Positions 13,561-24,600 of a DNA stretch of 64,000 nucleotides are shown in pieces. This stretch comes from Rosa chinensis (taxonomy: Eukaryota > Streptophyta > Magnoliopsida > Rosales > Rosaceae). The notes beneath the pieces were generated by a model. That model was given only the letters and a program-made list of their open reading frames with translations, made no database searches and was not told the origin of the DNA. Location of the stretch: the NCBI RefSeq assembly GCF_002994745.2, contig NC_037089.1, positions 83,104,347-83,168,346 on the forward strand. Reading direction: 5' to 3'. The position numbers and the translations under genes are program-made. How positions within the stretch are numbered: position 1 is the stretch's first letter; every line of letters begins with the position of its first letter.

Positions 13561-14923
13561 AATAATTATGAGCAAGATAAATGGTCTCTTTATTAATTCC
13601 ATCGGCCAGCCTATGTATTGTTACAGAAAATGGAAATAAAATATTCTACTTGTTCTTTGTATATACTCTCTTTTACATATTTGAAATGTAGTGTAAGAAA
13701 ACTTGGAAAAGTTGATTAGTCCTACTCCTAGAATACAAATAAGTGAACAACAGAACTATGGCAAACAACATTGGCATCATCCTTGTAGTCCCACAGCTTA
13801 AACCAGCTCCTTGCCTAACCAACAAAACCATGTTTGAATGAGGCCAAGTCTAGGTTACTCGAGTACAACTGTAATTATATTAATTAGGTGGTTTGCTGGA
13901 TATGCAGCCTCCAGCCAATGTCTGATATTTGATTTGTATATACATTCACTTCAGTTTGCGTGGATCAATTTGTTATATAAATTGATTAAATTCACTTTTT
14001 TGTTCTTTAGTTTGTAGGCAATGCATATAACCAGCAGCAGATTTGATTCTTGTGAAACTACTTTGAATCAGGCACAGCTGTATAACAGTTAGGAAACTTT
14101 TACAATGGAGGAGATTGGTGAATGATGATGAGGAAATGCCTGTGTAAATGCCAATGAAGGTGAGCAGTCAGATGTGAAGAACAAAAAGAAGAAACGTCTA
14201 GCTGAGGATCATTGAGGTGCACAATGAGGTTCAAAATGTTGATCATAATGGAGAGAAAAAGAAGAAAAGGAAGAAGATGAGGATTGATCCAGTGTTTTGA
14301 CCAACGTAGGCAATCAGCTTGCAATGTGTTGAAGGGGGTTGGAAAAGGTATGGTGTTTTTCAAATATTGTTGCTAGCTTGCTATATATTTTACAAATTAT
14401 TGAAGCATGCAGATAGCACTAACAGGAAAAGATTGGGTTCTGTTGTTTTGTCCTTCTAAATCAAATTAAATCTATTTCCAGTCTAATGTTTTATATATAA
14501 GCCACAAGCATGACTTGTTCAGGGATAACTCGATCATCCATAAAATATGCACTGAAATGAGAAATTTAGTTTTTATTTAAACCAGGCATGGCTCTTTCTG
14601 ACGAGAATTAGCCATCATATGCAAATATATATCTTTGTCTGAATATTTAATCCAGCCAAACAAGTATGTTATATATAAACCAGGAGGCCATGGTTCTGAC
14701 TGTCAAGAATAGGCCATCATATGCGGACTATATATTATAGATTGAGAAAAGAGCTAGTTTTACAAATTGCAAAACTAAGAACAGCTTTGAATTAAATAGT
14801 GTTATGCACATAACCATGCACCACTTCAGTTTTGTTTCATGTGTTCGCTGAGGAATTGAATTGCAAGATACAATCTCAATTATTCAAAATGTTTGGCTCA
14901 AAACAATTACCAATCCCTCAATG

Positions 14924-14924
<1 letters not shown>

Positions 14925-14979
<55 letters not shown>
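14925..14979. repeat. (AC)n(AT)n compound microsatellite
   Basis: About 17 AC units run directly into about 10 TA units. Confidence 0.9.
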
Positions 14980-15051
14980 GTTTCTGCATGTAGTAGCCTT
15001 TAGAGCTTTAAGCAACTATATGGGCCAAGATTGTTTTGCTGAGGAAGAATT

Positions 15052-15660
15052 TCAGCTGAGGGGAAATTTGAGTATAACTTGGACAGGCTACTGCATAAAC
15101 TACCTAAAGATGCAGCTTGTAACCCAGTATATCGTGTCACAGGGAGTTTGGGTTTACCTTCTGCACAGGGGGATTTGGTATATGGTATGGCACAATGTTG
15201 GAATTATATCACCGTCGAACATTGCAAGAGTTGTATAAAAGCAGCAAGCAAAGAGATAAGAAGCAGACGCCCTCACAAACAAGGCGCTAAAGTGTGGTAT
15301 GAAGCTTTGTAAAGTACTCTACTGTGCCTTTCTTGGATTTAAGAGAGCCGACCAATGGGATTTATGTGTCAAGTCCCGTAATCTTTGATGTGGATCCCTT
15401 TGTTGTTACACAAAACTGTACATAAGTTGTTAACTGAGTTATGTATTATTGCTTCTAGAAGTAAAAACAGGTTGGCTGATGTCAAGGTACACCTTCAGGA
15501 TTTTTTGGTCTGATTCAATGTACTACTGATCTATGAAATGACTTTTGTAAGCAGTGTATTGACGAAGCAATGAAAGAACTTCCAGAAGGATTGTGGGCAT
15601 GTCAATTTTGGGAGTTGTTATATTAGTTTTGAAAACACTGCAGGGCAGGGGAGGTTTGCT
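15052..15660 (+). pseudogene. Second decayed DUF26 domain pair
   Basis: After a possible acceptor (ATTTCAG, 15048-15054), a frame runs FEYNLDRLLHKLPKDAA, then GDLVYGMAQC and CWNYITVEHCKSC (C-X8-C-X2-C), then ASKEIRSRRPHK and KVWYE. It is cut by a stop at 15310-15312 exactly where its sister copy at 13135 continues into WYEVCLLKYS, so a one-base change broke it. A second domain follows at 15421-15660 (HKLLTELCIIASRS, TDL, CKQC, EAMKELPEG) with internal stops and frame changes. It is clearly homologous to the 13.0-13.6-kb pair and confirms tandem duplication. Confidence 0.75.
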
Positions 15661-15894
15661 TATATAGACCTGCATGTTAGCAATTTTATCCATCACTGAA
15701 TCTAGCCTTTTCACATTGCTGCCTTTTCTAGCTTAGATAATGAAACTTAATATCACTAAAATGTGCTCCCCTTTTACTCTTTATTTCATGCATTCTTCAA
15801 ATTTACTACTCCAGAAAAGCTCGAGTTGATCAGTACTCTAGCTACAAGTATTAAAACATAGTACATGCAGTTACACTTCATTCTGGGAAGTGTC

Positions 15895-16060
15895 TAAGCG
15901 AAAAATAAACCTTATTCTCACTGATCCATTGTTTTTGAAGCATCGATCTCTCAAGGATTGCTGCATCATTGAATACGGGTCAGCTAAACTCGTCGTGGTA
16001 TATGACATTTCTCAATGCAGGGAGATCTCAATAAAAATGATTGCCAAACTTGTGCATCAG
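15895..16060 (+). pseudogene. Third DUF26 relic, frameshifted
   Basis: The frame reads GSAKLVVVYDISQCREISIK. After a one-base shift it continues NDCQTCASGNY, which restores the C-X8-C-X2-C spacing of DUF26. No other exon is recognisable. Assigned by motif spacing and proximity to the other relics. Confidence 0.5.
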
Positions 16061-16139
16061 GCAACTATGTTCAATCTATTGCAGTCATATATATACAATA
16101 TTGCATGTCTTGTAAACACGTATTATTTATGGCTATAGC

Positions 16140-19100
16140 CTATTCCTATTCATAGTTAGAAATGGTATTATTGCAATCTTGTATTATTCCCTAGGGCTCC
16201 CTACCTCTATACACCTTTAATAAAACTCTCTCTTCTGTATACAAACAGTTGTCTTCATTGCCAAAAAATGCTGTTGTCATCATTCACAACAGCATGAAGA
16301 CTCCCATAAAAAAATTCATGTAACTCGGACTATCACCAAATATAAATTATAAATCGAATCTCATCAATATGTGTATCACTGAATCAGTAGCTATATGAAC
16401 AAGTGCAGAATGAATGTGTGAGGAGCCAAATGTGAAGAAGAAAAGGAGCAAACATTTAGATGAGGATATCGTTGAAGTACGTAATGAAATGTTGAGGATC
16501 AGGGAGAAAAACGGAAGAAACTAAGGACTAATCCAGTGTGATGATAATTTTGGCCAACTTTAGACAATCAATTGCCTTTTTTTTCCCTTACTATAAAACC
16601 AAGTTTTCATTTCAGCCTGCTTCTGTAGTTGTTGACCTCTTAATTTCTTAAGGAAAACGAGAGCAGATATTGTTGCATTACTGGGATTTTGACCTAAATT
16701 CAAATATTTATTCAGTTTCTACCCTTCCAATCTTGAAGCTAGCTTGCCTTTTCTTGGATTCTCGTAAAGCCAAGACCTGAATGGGCTTGAACTGAGAAAG
16801 CTACACATGCCAGAGAGCATCATTAAGATAATGAGCACAGGAACTTTATGAATGTAAAGCCCTCCCAGGCTGAGCCTGCTCTTACTTTGGAGGCAATCAC
16901 CATTCCCACAACTAATAGTCATTAGCACTTTATGAAAAGTAGCTAACATTATTAGTTTCTATTGATTAATTCTCTCTCATGTTATTGGGTCCATTACGAG
17001 CTATGCTACACATGCAGTGTTTACTCCTAAATGGCTAAATAGTTTCTCTACTGTTTTACTTTACAGATATAACTCGAGCATAAACCAACCCTACAAACTT
17101 TAGAGAAAGTTTAAGCCCATCCCATGCTTGTTTTGTAAAGCTCAAATGTTTCTGTTCACTTATATTATAACATTACAACCTGAATGATGCATTGTGTTTT
17201 GGTTCATAAAAAGCAAAAAAATTTACCAAAATACGAGTAGTCTATTTCTTCCAAATAAATCCAGAATTGGTCTGTAGGACGGAGATTGACTAGTCAGTCT
17301 CTTGAGTCATGACCACTCATGATAATTCCAATAACGAGTCCACATCTCTTTTTAACACCTCTAAATGCTATGTTTTGGATCAAGTAATTCTTAACCAATG
17401 ACATAGAACCTGTATAGCAGTGTATGCTCCATAAAGTAGGACTAATAATAGATATTACATGATCAGTCAGAATAATCAAGATTGTGACAAGCTAAGGGTG
17501 TGGTGCCGATGAGATTTTGTATATAGGACTTGGACTACAATGGACCACTTCACTTGTTTAATTTTCCATGATTTTCAGGAGCTCTTTGATTATTAAATCT
17601 TCAACAGAATGTGCCTCTGCTGTCATGGTTTATGAACTTAGCTTTTGAACACAAAGTGGTCTCCAAAACAAGAATGATACAACAACACTTCAGTACACCA
17701 GATCATGTCAATTTCACTTGCTCGATATACAGATCGCCCAGGGCATAAGCTTTTGAGGACCATGGTTATTTGTCATTGTCGTTGGGTTTGTTCGCAAGAG
17801 ATCCTAAGCTCAAATCGTCCATCTAGGTCAACTTGTTGTACATTGTTAGTTCATTTCCTAACGACTTAAGTTTTGAGGACACATTTATAGTTTAACTTGG
17901 TAATTTTTTAGTTTATCGTACTTGATTAATTAAGTTAATAAACAATGCGTGGTTGAGGCCTTGAGGGAACAGACTCCAAAATGTGGTCCTTGACGGCTTG
18001 ACCTTAATTAGACCCTCGCTTCCAGATTGTGGTCCTTATTCCTTCTGTGTTCCCAGCAGCTTCAACTTTTGCATGCTGGGCCAAAAATCTAATTGAAAAA
18101 GAAGATCAATTATTACTAATCTCTTTTAAATATCTCAAGAACTACTAAAAATGAATTAATTTTAGAAGCATATCACATGCCTGGATATTATGTAATGCAA
18201 GCAAAACATAAACTAGGACAAGATTAGTTCACCAAAACGGATCTAGTGTCCCCAAAAGGAGCTACAATGAGACCAAAGCCACTTCAATTCATAGAGAATT
18301 CCTTTTAGACCAATTGGGATATGATTTACACACACACACACAGCTGCTTTCAAAATGAAAAACTCAAAAAGCTTTTTTAGACTATTGGGGCTTAGAGATT
18401 GCACAAAGTACACTATGACAGTCAAATGGGGTTGATCAAACTTTTAAGAACAGACCCAGTTTTGCCTCTTTGTGAGGTTTAATCAAACCTTCGAGCATCT
18501 TTCTATTTGTTTTATAGGTCTCAGTCAATTGTATATGATATATTGAGCGGCTTGTCTCTGGCTTGACTGCTGTCACACTTATGAGTTATGGCTTTTAGAG
18601 GAAGAGTGGCTGAGGTTTTTTAGGGGTACATATCAGACCTTAATAGGCTGTCACACTTGAGAGATCGGGGGGAGATCACAGATCATAATTGTTAATATGA
18701 TGGAATAGATTGATCCAAAAGAACATCAGATCATGAAGACCTCATCCAGTTATACAGGGTTGGAAAGTCATGGAACTTCCATTTAGAGGGAGAGACGAAA
18801 AAACTTGCATGTTAACTTATTTTGTTCGTTAAGTTGTTATACTCGTAAATTCTTTGAAACAATTCTATTAAATATTTTTCTTATCAATACATAAACCCAG
18901 TTTGATGGTCTTTGAGTGAAACCAAACTAGTGTGATGTAAAAACAGCTGTTCCATTATTGGTTAGTTTTGAACCGAGTTTTGATAATGGCTTGCTAACAG
19001 CTTTCCAAGAACTCAAGAAGATGCTAGTCACAAGCTCCATTCATATGTTGTTACAGCAATTAAACAAACATTATCTCTGTGATATACTTGCCGATTACAA

Positions 19101-20305
19101 TATGATTAAAAGGTTCAACATTTTTCATATTTTTGGATAGTGCATTTTGATTTGTCAATGACAGAGATAGTAAAGATCCTCAAAAAAACTTAAGAGCATA
19201 TTTAATAATACTAATTATTTTATAGTTAAATTTTAGCCAATACAGTTAAATATTATTTTGGTTACTTTATCTAAAATTTTACTTAAAAATTGATACTTGA
19301 TAGTTAAAAATTTATTAAAACTAGCCAATTTTAAAATAGGTAGGCATTAGTAATCTCTATTTTAGTTAGTTCTAAATTTATTTTATTTTATAATAAATAA
19401 AATATAGTTTAAATATATTTATAAATTACAAAATAGCAACATAGAAGAAATGTTTTTTTTTTTTTAGATGCGAGTCATGCGACCCATGATTAATAGAGGA
19501 ACTTTGTGTGAGAGGCTTATTTTTAGACCTATCAAATGTAACTTGCATTTTCAGTTGTGACATATTGATATTACATGATACTATTAGAAGCAATTCACAC
19601 CTTAATGTAGATTTGCCAACCAACCTACTCCTAACATGCAACATGCCATTGTTTCTTATTGAGTGCAGACAAAAGATACTGATAGGTTTTTAAAACCCCA
19701 AATCATGGTTTAAAAGGCTAACAAATTACATAAAAATTGTTCCAAATAGACTCTGTAATCTTATTTTAGGGCATATAGCCTAGAGAGAACATTTAGAGTT
19801 TTTTTTTTTTTTAGCATTCATAATTAGCCGTAAATTGCCCGTTACTCAGTTATTCATTTATGCTTTACAACATATCCTACAACAATAGTCACCCGTTAAG
19901 CAGTAACTTGTTGTTCAAGGGTTTATCTCCATGTGTTTTAAATAGAATAAAAGAACAATGCACAAATTTTCTGCTGAAAGTATGCGTTACAAGTTTAAAG
20001 CTGCATTTAGCTCAGGCGTTGGAGGTTAAAAAGCGAGAATGAATTGCAATTCTCGTGTTTAATGATACTACAACGTAAGAAACGAATCTTCTAAAATAGA
20101 AGTCGAAATCACTCATCCTACCCTTGTTTAGATATACTTATTTTATGAAAAATCTGTCCGATCAAATAAAATATAATTGTCCATTAAAAAAAAAAACTGT
20201 AAAGTAAAGTTTGAGTGTTTGGTTTGATTGAATTCACTATACGTATACTGTATAATGACTTGCAACTTGTGTAATAAAACTAGATCTGGTACCAGTGAAA
20301 CAAAC
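16140..20305. other. Long AT-rich spacer, no gene seen
   Basis: About 4.2 kb with only short, composition-driven open frames. A weak copy of the duplicated block of the preceding cluster lies at 16490-16580. A plausible small-repeat patch at 19190-19400 is extremely AT-rich. No transposon ends could be fixed. Confidence 0.5.
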
Positions 20306-20355
20306 AAATCTTCCTAACTCTTTTTTTTTTTTTTGGGGTAAAAATCTTCCTAACT
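20306..20355 (-). mobile_element. Tail-only retroposon insertion 1
   Basis: The perfect 14-bp direct repeat AAATCTTCCTAACT (20306-20319 and 20342-20355) flanks only 22 bp: C, fourteen Ts, then GGGGTAA. Read on the minus strand this is a few bases followed by a poly(A) tail. Target-site duplication plus tail is what L1-type target-primed reverse transcription leaves when it aborts almost at once. Confidence 0.7.
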
Positions 20356-20400
20356 TAATGTCTCTTTTTTCATGAGAGAGAAAATTTATTGCAAGGATAA

Positions 20401-20443
20401 AAGGACTGTTTGAACCTTTAAAAAAAAAAAGGACTGTTTGAAC
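20401..20443 (+). mobile_element. Tail-only retroposon insertion 2
   Basis: The 15-bp direct repeat AAGGACTGTTTGAAC (20401-20415 and 20429-20443) flanks CTTT followed by an A-run. Same structure as the neighbour at 20306, opposite orientation. A simple slippage duplication is the alternative. Confidence 0.6.
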
Positions 20444-20446
20444 TTT

Positions 20447-20498
20447 GAACAAGAAGGAAAATTACAGACCAAAAAAAAAAAAAAGAACAAGAAGGAAA
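20447..20498 (+). mobile_element. Tail-only retroposon insertion 3
   Basis: The perfect 14-bp repeat GAACAAGAAGGAAA (20447-20460 and 20485-20498) flanks ATTACAGACC plus fourteen As. This is the third such event in under 200 bp. Confidence 0.65.
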
Positions 20499-21204
20499 TT
20501 AGTTGGCCGCTCTAGAAGAGCTACATAAAAACCAAAGGACTGCAACAAACACATGCAATGTCAGTCAAAAGGTTGCTTCTACCAATATGGAATACAAACA
20601 TATGGGCACATATTATAACATGTAAGATTTCAAATTCTTGGAGGAAATTATCCAAGGTAAATATCACTTGTGAGATTTACAGATTCATTAGTAGTCAATT
20701 ATATGATGTAATGGTAAACTAGCTTCTCAAATATTAGAGATGGTTAGTCTACCGCTACAAAAATTTAGTCCAGCATTGATGCATCCTATTTTAACTTTTT
20801 CATCGTATATGATTTTTAAGATTTTTTTAGTATATTTTTCCGAATAAAACAAACGAGATCTTATTTCATAGCCGGAACCATCCATTTATCTTAAAAAAGG
20901 AAGTTGCTGCTAATCATAGCTTCTTTGTTCATCTCTTGTCATTAAACCAAGGAAAAGACCATCTTTCTATTCATTGATTTGAACCAACTCATGTTTACCA
21001 TGTTTCTTATCTTCTTCTTTACATTTCCGTTTTGAGATTTCTATTCTAATACAAGAAAAAGCACCACGTAACGAGAATCGAGGCAAAGCCAAAGTAGAAC
21101 AGTGAAAAACTGTTACCCAGATTCTTCAACTTTCACCCCCACCTGTAAATTCACAAACCACCGCAGTTAAGTAAATTCACAAAGCTCCGTGCTTCACTCT
21201 CTCT

Positions 21205-21220
21205 CTATATATATATATAA
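21205..21220 (+). promoter_or_regulatory. Probable TATA box of ABCB19
   Basis: A CT-rich tract leads into CTATATATATATATAA about 385 bp before the ABCB19 start codon. This would give a 5' UTR of roughly 350 nt. CT-rich sequence continues downstream, as is common for plant leaders. Confidence 0.5.
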
Positions 21221-21601
21221 CACCCACACCTCTCTCTTCAAATCTCACACCTCATTTTCTCCACCTCCTTTGACCACTGGTCCAACCCCCACACTCTCTC
21301 ACTGCTTTTCATTTTCCTTTCCGGCCACCGAAGCCATTTTTCCAGTGTCAGTCTCGGGCTGATCAACCCAAAAAACTAAACGACATTGACATCTCTTCCG
21401 AGACAAAAAGATGGCTTCTTTATACGCACAATGATAGATCTCTCTCTTCTTCATTGCCAAAGAAACAGAGCTCTCTGACTCTTTAACAATTAATGGCAAA
21501 CAACTAGCACCACCCCTCCTCTCCTCTCACCTCAACTCCTTTTCAACTCCTGAGTCAATCTAGTTTCGACCCCTTTTCACTCTGAAGCTTGAGCTACAGC
21601 A

Positions 21602-24600
21602 ATGGCTGACACCACAGAGCCAACCAAGACATTGCCGGAGGCAGAGAAAAAGAAAGAACAGAGCTTGCCGTTTTACCAGCTCTTCTCCTTTGCTGACAAG
21701 TATGATTGCCTCCTCATGGTCTCTGGCAGCATAGGAGCCATAATTCACGGCTCTTCTATGCCCGTGTTCTTCCTCTTATTTGGTGAAATGGTTAATGGGT
21801 TCGGCAAAAACCAAATGAATCTGCAGAAAATGACCGCCGAAGTAGCCAAGGTTCCAACTCTGTCAATCTCCACCCACTTATATTATTTCTCCTCAGATCT
21901 AACATCTAACATGCCCCTCTTTAATTTTTTGCAGTATGCTCTGTATTTTGTGTATCTCGGCCTGATCGTCTGCTTCTCATCCTACGCCGGTAACCTACTT
22001 TACAGTCAATTTTTAAACCGATCAATACTCTGTTAGCGATTTACGACCCTTAAAATCTTTTGCCTTTTTTTTTTTATTATCAGAGATTGCATGCTGGATG
22101 TACACCGGAGAAAGACAAGTGAGCACTCTGAGGAAGAAGTATCTGGAAGCCGTGCTTAAACAAGACGTGGGGTTTTTCGACACGGATGCCAGAACAGGTG
22201 ACATAGTCTTCAGCGTCTCGACGGACACCCTTCTGGTCCAAGATGCCATTAGCGAGAAGGTGAGTTGGTCTTTGGTTTCTGCCTTCTTCTTTTTTCACGC
22301 ATTGAATACATCACTCTACTTTCCTCCTGGGTTTCTCTTGTCTTTTTCTCCAAAATTACCAATCTTTTCCGCTCTCTATGTTTTAACAGCTTTCACGTTT
22401 TTATCACAAAATCTAGTGCCGGGTAGGCCTCGGGGTGGTGTTAAATTTGCAAATGCTTAATCTGGGTAGTGGTACTACTACTGGGTTTCTCACAGTAATG
22501 GGGTAGTTGGGGGTTTGCATTATAATGTGGGGGGTCCCAGTACCAAATCCTCAGAGCTCTTCTGACCGCGCACGTTCGCAAACCTCCATATCCATTTTTA
22601 TGATATTTTGTTTATTTATTTTTTGAAATTATGATCATGCAGACCTATCTAGTCGGTGGATCTTTGAATGATGTTTTGGGTTTTTTGGTGAAATGAATTA
22701 AATTTGATTTTAGGTGGGGAACTTCATACACTATCTCTCAACATTTCTGGCGGGACTGGTGGTTGGGTTTGTATCAGCATGGAGGCTGGCGCTGCTGAGT
22801 GTGGCAGTCATCCCGGGGATTGCTTTTGCTGGCGGGTTGTATGCTTATACGCTTACAGGGCTCACATCCAAGAGCCGAGAATCGTATGCAAATGCGGGCA
22901 TTATGGCTGAGCAAGTGAGTTGATTTGGCCTAACAAAACCCTCATAAGATCAAAGTTGGATTCTTTGTTTCGGTTTTAATGTGACTTGTTATGAAAATAT
23001 GTGTGGATAGGGAATTGAAGTGTGTGTAGCTTATATGTTTGTTAATATGTTTGACTAGGCCATTGCACAAGTACGGACAGTTAAATCATATGTTGGTGAA
23101 AGCAAGGCCCTGAATTCGTATTCAGATGCCATACAGAACACCTTGCAGCTTGGTTACAAGGCCGGAATGGCCAAAGGTCTGGGGTTAGGGTGTACCTATG
23201 GCATAGCTTGTATGTCGTGGGCTCTTGTTTTCTGGTATGCCGGTGTGTTTATCCGAAATGGACAGACTGATGGAGGGAAAGCATTCACAGCCATTTTTTC
23301 AGCTATTGTTGGTGGCATGTAAGATTTTAAACCGAAAAACTTTCTTCAGTTTTTATTATCGGATGAATAGGCCTGTGATATTAATATCAAAACGTGAATG
23401 CTACAGGAGCTTGGGTCAGTCATTTTCCAATCTTGGGGCCTTTAGCAAAGGTAAATCAGCTGGATACAAGTTGATGGAGATTATTAGGCAAAAGCCCACC
23501 ATAATTCAGGACCAGTTGGATGGAAAGTGCTTGTCTGAGGTTAAAGGAAACATAGAACTCAAGGAGGTGACATTCAGCTACCCATCCAGGCCAGATGTTA
23601 TCATTTTCCGAAATTTTTCAATCTTCTTCCCAGCTGGAAAGACTGTTGCCGTTGTTGGAGGCAGTGGTTCAGGGAAAAGCACCGTTGTCTCTCTGATTGA
23701 AAGGTTTTACGATCCTAACCAGGGTAAGTTGGTGACTTTTCTGATATGGAGTTATTGGCATTTTACTGGCATTGATTGAAAGGGTTATATCATATTTGCT
23801 AATATTTCTCGTTGCCTCAGCAGGTCAGGTATTGCTGGATGGTGTGGACATAAGAACACTGCAGCTGAAATGGTTACGTGATCAGATGGGCCTGGTAAAC
23901 CAGGAGCCTGCACTCTTTGCTACTACCATTCTTGAGAACATACTCTATGGAAAGCCTGATGCAACAATGGATGAAGTAGAAGCTGCAGCCTCTGCAGCTA
24001 ATGCTCATAGTTTCATCACTTTGCTTCCTAATGGGTATAACACTCAGGTTAGTATTTACTCTATAAAACAGCGTTGGTTATGTGAAAATTGCAATGCGTT
24101 CGTCCACTGACATCACTTTTAACTGAATGCCAATGAAAAATCAGGTAGGAGAGCGAGGAGTCCAACTCTCTGGAGGTCAAAAACAGAGAATTGCAATTGC
24201 TAGAGCTATGTTGAAAGACCCAAAGATCCTGCTTCTTGATGAAGCAACCAGCGCCCTTGATGCAAGCTCTGAGAGCATTGTTCAAGAAGCTCTTGATCGT
24301 CTCATGGTTGGGAGGACAACTGTAGTTGTGGCACATCGCCTTTCCACCATAAGGAATGTTGACAGCATTGCAGTTATACAACAAGGGCAAGTTGTTGAGA
24401 CAGGAACTCATGAAGAACTGATTGCCAAAGCAGGGGCTTATTCTTCATTAATTCGGTTCCAAGAAATGGTTGGAAACAGAGACTTCAGGAATCCATCTAC
24501 TCGTTGTTCACGATCATCACGACTAAGCCACTCATTGTCAACCAAGTCTTTGAGCCTCCGGTCTGGCAGCTTAAGGAACCTGAGCTACCAGTACAGTACT

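Larger units (their letters stand above)
11890..14530. repeat. Imperfect ~1.9-2.0-kb tandem duplication with shared intron-like blocks
   Basis: Several blocks recur. GGCATCATCCTTGTAGTCCC lies near 11899 and 13773. AAAAGGTATGGTG followed by GAAGCATG and CAGG lies near 12046, 12734 and 14345. CCTTCTAAA with AATTAAATCTATTT lies near 12152, 12838 and 14452. TGATCCAGTGTTTTGACCAACGT lies near 12284 and 14284, with a weaker copy near 16530. The offsets of about 1.9-2.0 kb indicate tandem duplication of a receptor-kinase-type gene followed by decay. Confidence 0.65.

Noticed and set aside
16719..16949. 76-codon minus-strand frame
   Set aside because: Low-complexity translation in AT-rich spacer without homology or splice support.
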